Assembly (NCBI GenBank): GCA_014238965.1
Contig: JABAAC010000058.1
Coordinates: 1-64,000 of the forward strand
Length of the DNA stretch: 64,000 bases
Source of the DNA: Phycisphaerales bacterium
GTDB taxonomy: Bacteria > Planctomycetota > Phycisphaerae > Phycisphaerales > SM1A02
Direction of reading: 5' to 3'
Each line of letters opens with the position of its first letter. Position 1 is the first letter of the stretch. The notes below the pieces were generated by a model. The model made no database searches. It was given only the letters and a program-made list of their open reading frames with translations, and was not told the origin of the DNA. This document shows, one piece after another, positions 9,106 through 17,356 of the stretch. The translations under genes were made by a program, and so were the position numbers.

Positions 9106-9111
9106 AGTGTA
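9106..9111 (-). promoter_or_regulatory. Candidate -10 element for the AsmA-like gene
   Basis: On the minus strand TACACT lies 28 bases before the ATG at 9078, placing a start of transcription about 20 bases upstream of translation. No convincing -35 box is seen at 16-18 bases, so this is weak. Confidence 0.25.
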
Positions 9112-9213
9112 CGCGGAGAGTGATCACCAGTGACGGTTCGTTCATGAGTGGCGCGGCACGACAGTGCGATGATTGGTTGCCTTAGCGGCGGGAATTGGTT
9201 GCCTGAGTGGACA

Positions 9214-9590
9214 ATGATCCTTGTGGCATCAGCAACTGTACTACTGGCCATAGGCGGCGCAGAACGCCTTCGGTGGCGGATCGTGCCAGTGCCAGCGGTG
9301 GATGTTCCTAGTGCCGCATGGACCCTTGTCAATGACGTCTCCGACAATGGCATGCTGACTGACCGAAGCGGCGCGTCGTCGAGCGCCGTGGGCTGGCACG
9401 CATTCACCTGGACCCTTGAGGGTGGCACCCATCAATGTAAGGATGGCGCTGTAAATGTCGGCGATCTCTTACTGCTCATCGAAGGCTGGGGCCCTATGGC
9501 GAGTCGTGCTTCGACGATCTTGACGCAAGTGGAACCATCGGCGTTGATGACCTGTTGAGCGTCTTAGCCCACTACGAGACCACAGGATGA
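9214..9590 (+). pseudogene. Small secreted dockerin-like protein gene, interrupted by a one-base frameshift
   Basis: An ATG at 9214 opens a hydrophobic leader (MILVASATVLLAIGGA), followed by about 80 residues without recognised family and then a first dockerin half, DGAVNVGDLLLLIEGWG. Directly after this, near 9490-9496, the frame is lost; the +1 frame continues as PYGESCFDDLDASGTIGVDDLLSVLAHY, a perfect second dockerin half, and stops at 9588-9590. Inserting one base in the GGGGCCC stretch would restore a 126-residue-scale protein. The annotated frame without correction stops at 9558. It could be a sequencing error in a homopolymer-like stretch, a recent mutation or programmed slippage. The upstream ATG at 9148 is an alternative start. 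Confidence 0.6.
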
Positions 9591-9599
9591 GGCCTCGCC

Positions 9600-9627
9600 T
9601 TGACCGGCTCACCCTACCTGCTAAACT
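9600..9627 (+). promoter_or_regulatory. Promoter of the tRNA-Asp gene
   Basis: TTGACC (9600-9605, five of six consensus) is separated by 16 bases from TAAACT (9622-9627, four of six). A GC-rich segment (GCCGCG) follows the -10 box, as is usual for stable-RNA promoters, and the mature tRNA starts 16 bases downstream of the box. Confidence 0.65.
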
Positions 9628-9642
9628 GCCGCGTTCCCAATT

Positions 9643-9716
9643 GGGGCGGTAGCTCAATTGGTTAGAGTACCGGCCTGTCGAGCCGGTGGTTGCGGGTTCG
9701 AGTCCCGTCCGCCTCG
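9643..9716 (+). tRNA. tRNA-Asp (GTC)
   Basis: A 74-base cloverleaf. The acceptor stem pairs GGGGCGG with CCGCCTC (one G-T pair). The D-arm is AGCTCAATTGGTTAGAGT, and the anticodon stem CCGGC/GCCGG holds the loop CTGTCGA with anticodon GTC. The T-arm is GCGGG-TTCGAGT-CCCGT with the invariant TTCGA. The 3' CCA is not encoded (TTCA follows the discriminator G), so it must be added by the CCA-adding enzyme. It reads GAC/GAU aspartate codons. Confidence 0.97.
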
Positions 9717-9723
9717 TTCACTT

Positions 9724-9759
9724 GGAAGGAGAAGCCAATGCTTCTCCTTCCTGCGTTTT
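9724..9759 (+). terminator. Terminator of the tRNA-Asp transcript
   Basis: GGAAGGAGAAGC (9724-9735), a CAAT loop and the exact complement GCTTCTCCTTCC (9740-9751) make a 12-bp perfect stem. TGCGTTTT follows. It starts 8 bases after the tRNA. Confidence 0.88.
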
Positions 9760-9914
9760 GGCCTAAGGCGAGCCATGCACAATGGCCCAATACCCTTGGC
9801 AGCACAACCAGATCCACTGCCTTCGCACGCATCACGCCATTGAGATCCATGCTGTGAACGAGGCCGATGCATAACTGGGCCTGCATACATCCTTCAAGCC
9901 GTACACTTGGGTTC

Positions 9915-11423
9915 ATGCCTGCCTCCTCTCTTTTCAGTGCGTTCCTCATTGCCACCTTGCAGGCACCGCAACCCAACATTGTTGTTGTCATGGCTGACGA
10001 CCTTGGTTGGCAGGATGTGTCCGTACCAATGCACACGGAGGCCACTGCACTCAATGCCCAGTGGCACACGCCCCATCTGGAGCGACTTGCCGCCCAAGGC
10101 ACCGTACTGACGAATGGTTACGCCGCTGCACCCGTGTGCACCCCAACGCGTGTAAGCCTGATGACGGGTCAAATGCCCGCCCGACACAACGTCACGTATT
10201 GGACACTCCATCACGATCGTGACACAAGCAAGAACCACCCACGCATCGCACCGCCCGCCTGGTCGAAGGAAGGTCTTCAGCCAGGGACACCCACGCTGCC
10301 CAAAGTGCTTCGCGATGCGGGCTACCGAACCATCCACGCCGGCAAGGCGCACTTTGGCGCCCATGGCACACCCGGTAGCAATCCATCTCATCTTGGCTTT
10401 GATGTCAATATCGCGGGCCATGGATCAGGCGCGCCGTCGAGCTTTCTTGGGACCCACAACTTCTCTGCTGCGGGGAAGCAAATGGCCAATACCCCCGATG
10501 CCAAGCCAGGACGCCCAAGCGTCTGGGATGTGCCAGGACTGGATGCCTATCACGGCAAGGACATGTACCTGACAGAAGCGCTTTGCACCGAAGCAATCAA
10601 CGCACTCGATGCCGCTGTCAACGATGGCGTGCCCGTGTACCTGTACTTCGCACCCTACGCGGTGCACACACCCATCATGGCCAACGCCAAGTATCTACAG
10701 CGATACGAGGGGCTGCACCGAACCGAAGCTGCCTACGGCACCATGATTGAGTCGGTCGATGCCGCGCTCGGGCGTATTCTTGAACGCCTTGACCATCATG
10801 GCCTTGCGAACAACACCATCGTCGTGTTCACCAGTGATAACGGCGGGCTCAGCGCGCACGCCCGAGGTGGCACGCCCAATACCCACAATGCCCCACTGCA
10901 TTCAGGCAAGGGGTCAAGCTATGAGGGCGGCACCCGTGTTCCTTGGGTGGTGCGTTGGCCCGATGTCACTGAGCCAGGGAGCCGAATTGATACGCCAGTG
11001 ATCACACAGGACCTCACACCGACGCTTGCCCGAGCCGCTGGCGCTGTCTTTCCAGCTGATCATCCCCTTGATGGTGCAGATCTCCGCAGTGTTCTGAAGG
11101 CTGGTGGCGTGCCCACACGCCCACTGGTGTGGCATCAACCGCACCAATGGGGCGCCAATGGACCTGGTATCGAGCCCTTCAGCGCTATCCGCGATGGCAA
11201 CTGGAAACTCCTAGTGTTCCACGATGGACCGCGTGTGGAACTCTATGACCTGTCCGAGGATCTGGGTGAATCCAACGATCTGAGTGTCGAGCGACCGGAA
11301 ATGACCTCGCAAATGCTGCAGCAGTTGCGCCGGGTAGCCATTGGTACGGGCCTGCAAATGTCCATCGACAAGGCCACAGGTACTCCAATTCACCTCCCAA
11401 GTGGCACTGGCGGAGCCCAGTAA
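9915..11423 (+). CDS. Secreted sulfatase (type I, formylglycine-dependent)
   Basis: 502 residues from the ATG at 9915, chosen because it gives a compact signal peptide (MPASSLFSAFLIATLQA) directly before the conserved first strand NIVVVMADDLGWQD, whose Asp pair binds calcium. The maturation motif CTPTR (Cys75-Arg79) is followed by LMTGQMPARH; the Cys is converted to formylglycine by a sulfatase-maturing enzyme not seen in this window. Later motifs are KAHFGAHG, PYAVHTPI, FTSDNGG and GKGSSYEGGTRVPWVVRWP. The enzyme removes sulfate esters, in marine planctomycetes usually from algal polysaccharides; the substrate is not predictable here. It stands alone, about 160 bases after the tRNA terminator. 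Confidence 0.92.
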   Translation: MPASSLFSAFLIATLQAPQPNIVVVMADDLGWQDVSVPMHTEATALNAQWHTPHLERLAAQGTVLTNGYAAAPVCTPTRVSLMTGQMPARHNVTYWTLHHDRDTSKNHPRIAPPAWSKEGLQPGTPTLPKVLRDAGYRTIHAGKAHFGAHGTPGSNPSHLGFDVNIAGHGSGAPSSFLGTHNFSAAGKQMANTPDAKPGRPSVWDVPGLDAYHGKDMYLTEALCTEAINALDAAVNDGVPVYLYFAPYAVHTPIMANAKYLQRYEGLHRTEAAYGTMIESVDAALGRILERLDHHGLANNTIVVFTSDNGGLSAHARGGTPNTHNAPLHSGKGSSYEGGTRVPWVVRWPDVTEPGSRIDTPVITQDLTPTLARAAGAVFPADHPLDGADLRSVLKAGGVPTRPLVWHQPHQWGANGPGIEPFSAIRDGNWKLLVFHDGPRVELYDLSEDLGESNDLSVERPEMTSQMLQQLRRVAIGTGLQMSIDKATGTPIHLPSGTGGAQ

Positions 11424-11465
11424 GAAAAGTTGCTCCAATTTCCTGAAGGAGATACTTGCATCTGC

Positions 11466-11689
11466 TCAGCAAACGGTCATTGTGGAGTGCACTCCATAAC
11501 GAGTCCTTGCTGAACGTCCTAGCTCCTTGTGGGGCTACTGAAATAGGGCACACAGCAACACGGCTTCGGGAGGTACGGAACATCGACGCGTGAGAAACGT
11601 CGACCTGTCAGCGACACGACCTAAGAGTCATCGGGAGAGTGACTCTTGGGTTGTTCCAAAACGAGAGAGGTGCACAGCACACGCTGTGC
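11466..11689 (+). ncRNA. Candidate structured non-coding RNA, no known family recognised
   Basis: Six stems follow in order: TCAGCAA/TTGCTGA (11466-11472/11507-11513) enclosing TGGAG/CTCCA (11483-11487/11492-11496); TAGCTCC/GGGGCTA (11520-11526/11531-11537); TCGACG/CGTCGA (11583-11588/11598-11603); a 15-bp stem 11616-11630/11640-11654; and GCACAGC/GCTGTGC (11672-11678/11683-11689). The irregular pairs are G-U in a plus-strand transcript, but would be C-A mismatches on the minus strand, which argues for a plus-strand RNA. I see no RNase P, SRP, tmRNA or 6S signature. It may instead be a sulfatase 3' UTR. Confidence 0.4.
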
Positions 11690-11754
11690 TACGGCGGTGG
11701 CGAAGAGAGGAACCTATGACGCCTGGTTGCAAAACTGGGCGTCCATGGTTTTTG

Positions 11755-11838
11755 CCCCCCGTTCTTGCCCCCCGTTCTTGCCCCCCGTTGTTGCCCCCCG
11801 TTCTTGCCCCCCGTTCTTGCCCCGCATCTTCGCCCCCC
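11755..11838. repeat. 13-bp tandem repeat with C6 tracts (G6 on the polA strand)
   Basis: C6 runs begin at 11755, 11768, 11781, 11794 and 11807, exactly 13 bases apart, separated by GTTCTTG (once GTTGTTG); a degenerate C4 follows at 11820 and a further C6 at 11833. On the minus strand this gives GGGGGG tracts with 7-base loops immediately downstream of the polA stop (11853), suited to G-quadruplex formation in DNA or in the polA mRNA tail. Confidence 0.95.
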
Positions 11839-11852
11839 GCCGCTGTCAACGC

Positions 11853-14696
11853 TTACTTCGCGTCATACCAGTCTTTGGACACGCTCGCATCAACAATCAA
11901 CGGCACGTCGAGGTCCATCGCACCCTCCATCTCCGACACCAGCAGCGACAAGCCCTCGTCCGCTCGTGACTCGGGCACCTCGATGACGAGTTCATCATGC
12001 ACTTGCAACACCAACCGAGCATCGGCGTGCAGCCCACCAAGTTTGGCATGCAAATTGACCATGGCGATCTTGATCAAGTCCGCCGCTGAACCCTGCACGA
12101 CAGAATTGATCGCCAGCCGCTCAGCTAAGGCCTGCTCCTGCCTGTTGGACGAGTCGATGTTGTGAATGGCCCGCCGCCGTCCCTCGATCGTCTCGACCCA
12201 TCCCTCTGCGCGAGCCTGATCGACACAGTCTTGAAGAAACGATTCAATGCCAGTGAACCGCGACTTGTAATCGGCGATAATCTGACTCGCCCGGGCAACA
12301 CTGGTGCCTTCACCCAGCCGACGCGACAAGCCATAGGGCGTAATCCCATAGACGATGCCAAAGTTCACCATCTTGGCAGCGCTGCGTTGCTCGCTCGTCA
12401 CATTGTCCAATTGCACGCCAAACACTTCCGCGGCAACCGCCCGATGAATATCCTCACCCGCGGCAAATGCCCCAAGCAACCCCTCATCACCCGACAGATG
12501 CGCCAAAATTCGCAACTCGACCTGCGAGTAGTCGGCTGTCACAAGCACGCAACCTGGATCAGCCACGAAGGCCCGACGAATCTCACGACCAAGATCGCTT
12601 CGGATTGGAATGTTCTGCAAATTAGGGTCGCTTGAACTCAGCCGACCCGTCGCTGTTGACACCTGATTGAACCTCGCATGCACTCGACCGGTCTGGGCAT
12701 TGATACATGCCTTGAGCGACACGAGATACGTGCCCACAAGTTTGGCCAATTGCCGGTATTCGAGAATCAGGCCCGGTAACGGTGTGGTGACATCTGGATC
12801 ACTGTCGAGTTTCTCAAGCACTTCAACATCGGTTGATGGCCCGGTCTTACCCCGCTTGATGACTTTGAGCCCAAGGCCGGGCACCTCATCTTGTGGAGCG
12901 TTGAATAAGACACTGGCAAGTTGCTTGGGTGAGTCGGGATTCATTGGCCCTGGCGCGGCGTCAGCGATGTCTAGTCGGAGTTCCTCAAGTCGCTTGACCA
13001 ATCGCTCACGCTGATGATCGAGTTCATCGGGGTCAACGCGAACGCCCGCGTACTCCATATCCCCAAGCACTGGCACCAGCGGCAATTCCAGATCCTCTAG
13101 CAATCCAGACAGCCCCAACGCTTCAATCTCGCTGAGCAATGGATCGACGAGCCGAAGGGTCACATCGGCATCTTCTGCGGCATAGGGCACTGCTCGATCA
13201 AGTTCTACCGTGTCAAATGTCGTTTGATGCTTGCCCGAACCAATCAACGACGCAATGGGAATGCAGTCTAGATCAAGCAATCCTAATGCAAGCGCATCCA
13301 TGCGGTGACTTGACCGCGATGCATCCGCCACATACGAGGCAACCATGGTGTCGACAATCGTTCCCTTGACCAACAACCCTGCTCGCCGAAGGACTTTCAG
13401 GTCAAACTTGGCATTGTGCGCCACGAACCGCGTGTTGGCATCTGCAAATGGACCACGCAAAGCTTCAATCACTGTTGCTTGATCAAGGTGCGTCTCGGGC
13501 TCAGGCGAACGCACCGGGATGTACCACGCTGCACCTGGTTCCACAGCAATCGAAATGCCACATAGGTGGCACTGCATCGGATCCAGACCCGTCGTCTCAG
13601 TGTCGAAGGCCACGACATCAGCACGTGCCATCGCGTCGACTACTGTCTGCAAGCCCGTGGCATCAAGCACTGCGGTGTAGTGCGCCGAGGGATCCGCTGG
13701 CTGAAGCGTTGGCGTTTCAATCCCGCCCCACAGCGTGCCCGCACCATCGGCAGCCGAATCGACATTGCTTATGTCACTGCCTTTGACATCAGATCCACTG
13801 GCAGAGCCTCTGGCCGATGCGATCAGTTTCTCAAGCTGCCCGGGTGTCCGTCGAAAGTCCAATTGGCGAAACAATGGCAAGGCTCGATCAAGTGACAACG
13901 TGGCAAGATCGATCTTGGCCGCATCAAGCTCAAACTCGAAGTCGAGGTCGTCTTTGAGTTGGATCAGCGAGCGATTGAGTTGTAATCGATCAAGTGCTCC
14001 ATCAAGGTTCTCTCGGCGTTTCCCTTTAATGTCGTCAATGTGCTCATACAGGCCCTCGATGCTTCCGTACTGAAGAATTAACTTCGCTGCCGTCTTTGGA
14101 CCAATGCCTGGAACGCCAGGAATGTTGTCAACAGAGTCCCCCATCAGGCTGAGCATGTCCACGACGTGCTTTGGCTCAACACCTTCAGTTTTAAAAACAT
14201 CAGACGGCGTGCGCAGGGTGTCTCGCTGCGGGTCGTACAACTGCACTCGATCCCCAACAATCTGAGTGAGGTCCTTGTCCGCTGAAATAATCCATACGTC
14301 CATGTCGTGGGTTGACTCGACCACTCGGCGAGCAACCGTGGCGATCACGTCGTCCGCTTCGGCACCCTCGACACCCAGTAAGGGAATGTCCAGCGATTCA
14401 ATGACCTCTAGACACCGTTCCACTTGTGGGTGGAAGTCATCTGGCGCGGCCTCGCGATTGGCCTTGTAGTCCTCGTCAATCTCGCTTCGAAATGTACCGG
14501 TGTCACCCGAAACATCCAATGCAACAGCAAGGTGGGTTGGCCCGCCTGAATCAAGCAGATGAATGAGAATGTCGCAGAATCCTGCAACCAGTTTGGTCGG
14601 CTCTTTGGTGACACTCGAACTTTGATAGGGCCGCCGCGCATAATACGCGCGAAAGAACTGCGAGTAGCCGTCAATCAGGCACAGTGTCTTCTTCAT
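11853..14696 (-). CDS. polA: DNA polymerase I
   Basis: 947 residues, with all three classical domains. The 5'-nuclease (about 1-290) starts LCLIDGYSQFFRAYYA and has EGAEADDVIAT and MGDSVDNIPGVPGIGPKTA. The 3'-5' proofreading domain (about 330-540) retains FDTETTGLDP with its Asp/Glu pair and the later AEDADVTLRL, so proofreading is probably active. The polymerase domain shows TGRLSSSDPNLQNIP, ADYSQVELRILAHLSGD, KMVNFGIVYGITPYGL and QVHDELVIEVP. It fills gaps in replication and repair. Its ATG overlaps the GlmU-like stop as ATGA, placing it last in the mre operon. The G6 repeats lie directly after its stop. Confidence 0.97.
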   Translation of the reverse strand: MKKTLCLIDGYSQFFRAYYARRPYQSSSVTKEPTKLVAGFCDILIHLLDSGGPTHLAVALDVSGDTGTFRSEIDEDYKANREAAPDDFHPQVERCLEVIESLDIPLLGVEGAEADDVIATVARRVVESTHDMDVWIISADKDLTQIVGDRVQLYDPQRDTLRTPSDVFKTEGVEPKHVVDMLSLMGDSVDNIPGVPGIGPKTAAKLILQYGSIEGLYEHIDDIKGKRRENLDGALDRLQLNRSLIQLKDDLDFEFELDAAKIDLATLSLDRALPLFRQLDFRRTPGQLEKLIASARGSASGSDVKGSDISNVDSAADGAGTLWGGIETPTLQPADPSAHYTAVLDATGLQTVVDAMARADVVAFDTETTGLDPMQCHLCGISIAVEPGAAWYIPVRSPEPETHLDQATVIEALRGPFADANTRFVAHNAKFDLKVLRRAGLLVKGTIVDTMVASYVADASRSSHRMDALALGLLDLDCIPIASLIGSGKHQTTFDTVELDRAVPYAAEDADVTLRLVDPLLSEIEALGLSGLLEDLELPLVPVLGDMEYAGVRVDPDELDHQRERLVKRLEELRLDIADAAPGPMNPDSPKQLASVLFNAPQDEVPGLGLKVIKRGKTGPSTDVEVLEKLDSDPDVTTPLPGLILEYRQLAKLVGTYLVSLKACINAQTGRVHARFNQVSTATGRLSSSDPNLQNIPIRSDLGREIRRAFVADPGCVLVTADYSQVELRILAHLSGDEGLLGAFAAGEDIHRAVAAEVFGVQLDNVTSEQRSAAKMVNFGIVYGITPYGLSRRLGEGTSVARASQIIADYKSRFTGIESFLQDCVDQARAEGWVETIEGRRRAIHNIDSSNRQEQALAERLAINSVVQGSAADLIKIAMVNLHAKLGGLHADARLVLQVHDELVIEVPESRADEGLSLLVSEMEGAMDLDVPLIVDASVSKDWYDAK

Positions 14697-15874
14697 GTCT
14701 GACTGAGTATCTCTAGTCGCGCACGCAATGCATCTGAAACGTGCTGCCCACGCCTTGCCATGACTGCTTCAAGTGACTCAAACAACTTGTCAGTCCGATA
14801 CGGCTTGTCGCCATCGTCAGTAAACCAACGCAGCGGCCGCATGCTTGATGGTGGTGGAGTGGAAGCCGCGATCATGCAGCCCGTTCCCAACACAGTGCCC
14901 GTAGCGAGCAAGGTTCCGATAGCAGTCTTGACATGATCCCCCACGATCGACCCAAGGAACGTACGCCCCGTACGCATACGTGGCCCGTCTGCTGAGGGTC
15001 GCATTGTTACCTCGCTATAGGTGTTTAAGAGATTTGATGTAATGGTTCCTGCACCGAGATTCACCCATTCGCCGACCCACGAGTCGCCGAGGTATCCATC
15101 GTGGGCCTTGTTTGATCGTCCCTGAAAAACGCTCGACCCTATCTCCCCGCCGACTTTACACCCAGGACCGATCACAGTGCCACCGCGGATCACCGCTCGA
15201 TCGGCGATCATCGCGCCACGGGCCACATGGCACGGCCCAGACAATACGGCGCCAGGTCGAATAGTCGCCCCGCGCGCAACAACGACAGGGCCAGCACTTG
15301 CATCGACTACCACATTTGGAAACACAACAGCCTCTGGATGAATACGAACCGCGGCGGTTCCAACAACAGCAACCTGATCGGGGCACCCAAGCGGGGTCGA
15401 TGATGCTTCAAGATCGTCGAGCAAGCATGAGGACAGTGATGCGATCAGGTCCCATGGATACATCAGCATGGGCAGGTCTACAACAGTCGCATCTACGGCA
15501 TCGGGCAAGTCGCCACCATTGAGGACATGCGGCGCATCGTCTCGAGTAAGGCATGCTGCAATGACGCTACCGTCAGCAGCAATGACCCCTTGCCCCACAC
15601 CTAGGTCAGGCAGGTCGCCCAAGCCAAGCCAGCGGCCATTAACCAGAAGGAGCGAGTCGCCATCAGGCAGTTCGTTGACGGGGTGTTCGGTGGACTCAGA
15701 CCACAGGGCCGCAAGTTCCTGAGGCACCCACCAAGCGGCGGGGAACCTGCTGAGCCGTCGTTCAATGCGCTCCAGTGATCGATGTGCACCTGTTCGCAAA
15801 TCAAAGGCTGGGCGCAAATCAACCATCGGGCCAAGTTGCCCGCGTCCGTCATCAAAGATCACCAATCTTGGCAC
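14693..15874 (-). CDS. GlmU-like sugar nucleotidyltransferase/hexapeptide-repeat protein
   Basis: 393 residues, GTG start 2 bases after the mreD stop. The N-terminal half (MPRLVIFDDGRGQLGPMVDLRPAFDLRTG) matches the putative sugar nucleotidyl transferase of the GlmU family described from Bacteroidetes and Planctomycetes, which lacks the classic LxxGxGTRM start of real pyrophosphorylases. The C-terminal half is a left-handed beta-helix with hexapeptide repeats (VVVARGATIRPGAVL, MIADRAVIRGGTVIGPG) and NLGAGTITSNLLN, as in the GlmU acetyltransferase domain. It may work in nucleotide-sugar supply for the wall, in keeping with its mreBCD neighbours, but the reaction is not established. Confidence 0.75.
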   Translation of the reverse strand: MPRLVIFDDGRGQLGPMVDLRPAFDLRTGAHRSLERIERRLSRFPAAWWVPQELAALWSESTEHPVNELPDGDSLLLVNGRWLGLGDLPDLGVGQGVIAADGSVIAACLTRDDAPHVLNGGDLPDAVDATVVDLPMLMYPWDLIASLSSCLLDDLEASSTPLGCPDQVAVVGTAAVRIHPEAVVFPNVVVDASAGPVVVARGATIRPGAVLSGPCHVARGAMIADRAVIRGGTVIGPGCKVGGEIGSSVFQGRSNKAHDGYLGDSWVGEWVNLGAGTITSNLLNTYSEVTMRPSADGPRMRTGRTFLGSIVGDHVKTAIGTLLATGTVLGTGCMIAASTPPPSSMRPLRWFTDDGDKPYRTDKLFESLEAVMARRGQHVSDALRARLEILSQT

Positions 15875-15876
15875 AG

Positions 15877-16461
15877 TCAGCCTCCACGCCGGCCAGCATA
15901 ATCAAGCCGCCCCGGCGAGGTTTCAAACCGCCACCCGCGGGCACTCAGCAGCAGGACCCAGCCCACCAAAATCGCCAGCAACGATGTGGCAAGGGCATCC
16001 CCACAGAGCCGAAGGAGTACGTCCGAGGCGGGCTGAGGAATAGCGGCCTGCGTCCATGGCAGCCAAAATCGGAATGTCTGAATAGATGCCAACGCCAATG
16101 CCGCTGAGGCCGCCACCACCCCGGCCACAACCACGAGCGTCACCGCCCGCGAGCGAAACAGCATGCTTCGGCACAACAGCACGAACCATGCTGCTGCGGT
16201 CATGCCCAGTGCTGATGGACCCAGCACAACGATCGCTGTGCCACCACCACCACTGCCTGGGGCTGCATCGAGCAGCAGTCCAGCCCACCAACCAGCCCAG
16301 AGCGCCGAGGCGGGCGAGGCATGGAGTGCTACGAAGGCCACAAGTACCGCCACAAGCGACGGTGCGGCACCTCCGAGCCAGCCAATGGAAAAGAGGCCAC
16401 CAACACCAGCATCCAAGCCTGCAAAGACCAACAGCACTGGCGCAAAGACGATCCACCTCAT
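15877..16461 (-). CDS. mreD: Rod shape-determining protein MreD (probable)
   Basis: 194 residues, almost entirely hydrophobic, with about five membrane segments and short charged loops. Sequence similarity to MreD is weak, as is usual for this fast-diverging family; the assignment rests mainly on size, topology and position directly behind mreB and mreC. MreD is an inner-membrane part of the elongasome that links MreB filaments to peptidoglycan synthesis. Its ATG overlaps the mreC stop (ATGA). Confidence 0.7.
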   Translation of the reverse strand: MRWIVFAPVLLVFAGLDAGVGGLFSIGWLGGAAPSLVAVLVAFVALHASPASALWAGWWAGLLLDAAPGSGGGGTAIVVLGPSALGMTAAAWFVLLCRSMLFRSRAVTLVVVAGVVAASAALALASIQTFRFWLPWTQAAIPQPASDVLLRLCGDALATSLLAILVGWVLLLSARGWRFETSPGRLDYAGRRGG

Positions 16462-17327
16462 TCCGTGGCCCCCTCTTCCCCAGCGGAGACCACTGCTACT
16501 TGCACGACCGACTGTGGTGGGGCGGCGGGCACTGCGATGACCCGCTGTCGCAAAGGTGCATCGTCAATGGGCTCCAATGACCGCACCGTGGCCAAGACCA
16601 AACCTTGCACCCGACTTGGCCACCGCGGATCGGTCAACATCAATCGATCGCCCAATTGAATGTCGGCACGCCGATCCACATCGGCGAGGAATGCCCCTGT
16701 GCCATCTGGTTGAAGGAGCAGACGATCGAGGGGGCGATCTAGTGACTCAATAGTTCGAACAACTGCAACTTCCACAGGACCGGAGTCTGGGTGCGCCACG
16801 GGCCGCACGAGCAATCGGAATGGGCCAACACGCTCCAATCGACCCACCAACAATCGATCCTTTGCAATAACCACATCGCCTGTGCGCACCCGACCTTGAG
16901 TTGCATCTGGCGGCTGCAACTCGATGCGCGCTGTGGCATCTCGTACCGCTCGACCAGTTACGACGCGGACCAACGTAGTTGGTGGCACGGGTGCGCGTAA
17001 GGCCGTGTCGGGCAGCGATTCAAGCAATCGCACACGCTGCGCCAAACCGTCAGCGCGAATTCTTTCTTGGCGGAATAGGCGTGCCCACGTGTCTCGCTCT
17101 CGCTGGACAAGGTCGAGGTGCTCGCGAGCTTGCATGCCGCCCAGACCATCGCCCGAGGGGCGAAGCCAATCGTCAAGCAGCACGCCCAATCGAGCGAAAG
17201 GCATTTGGGGCACTCGAAGAAGATCAGCGAGATCGGCGGACAGCCCCGATTGCGAAGGCGGCAATACAACTGACACACTCGTCAGCAGCAGCGCGAACCC
17301 AAGAGCCATTCGGCGTTTGCTGAGCAT
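16458..17327 (-). CDS. mreC: Rod shape-determining protein MreC
   Basis: 289 residues. A membrane anchor near residues 8-27 is followed by a helical, probably coiled-coil stretch (about 60-110; HLDLVQRERDTWARLFRQER) and a beta-rich C-terminal domain with GDVVIAKDRLLVGRLERVGPF and a later AFLADVDRRADIQLGDRLMLTD, the pattern of the two MreC beta-barrels. MreC is a periplasmic scaffold bound to MreB, MreD and the elongation transpeptidase. It starts 29 bases after mreB. Confidence 0.85.
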   Translation of the reverse strand: MLSKRRMALGFALLLTSVSVVLPPSQSGLSADLADLLRVPQMPFARLGVLLDDWLRPSGDGLGGMQAREHLDLVQRERDTWARLFRQERIRADGLAQRVRLLESLPDTALRAPVPPTTLVRVVTGRAVRDATARIELQPPDATQGRVRTGDVVIAKDRLLVGRLERVGPFRLLVRPVAHPDSGPVEVAVVRTIESLDRPLDRLLLQPDGTGAFLADVDRRADIQLGDRLMLTDPRWPSRVQGLVLATVRSLEPIDDAPLRQRVIAVPAAPPQSVVQVAVVSAGEEGATE

Positions 17328-17356
17328 GGGTCAAACACCTCAAAGCGAACGTAAGG

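Larger units (their letters stand above)
11424..11852. other. Non-coding region between sulfatase and polA, rich in hairpins and repeats
   Basis: This 429-base stretch separates the convergent sulfatase and polA genes. I see no plausible coding frame: open frames through the C-rich part are repetitive and without start context. The left part (11466-11689) contains six successive inverted repeats; the right part (11755-11838) is a 13-bp tandem repeat. Both are listed separately. Confidence 0.7.

Noticed and set aside
9643-9716. tRNA-Asp as an integration site of a mobile island
   Set aside because: No integrase, no direct repeat of the tRNA 3' end and no foreign gene block adjoin it.
11755-11838. 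Possible CRISPR array
   Set aside because: The repeat unit is only 13 bases with no spacers and no cas gene in the window; it is a simple tandem repeat.
11590-12165. Open frame of 191 codons through the C-rich repeat on the plus strand
   Set aside because: Its protein is a Pro/Arg/Ser repeat followed by antisense polA sequence; the repeat is better seen as nucleic-acid structure.
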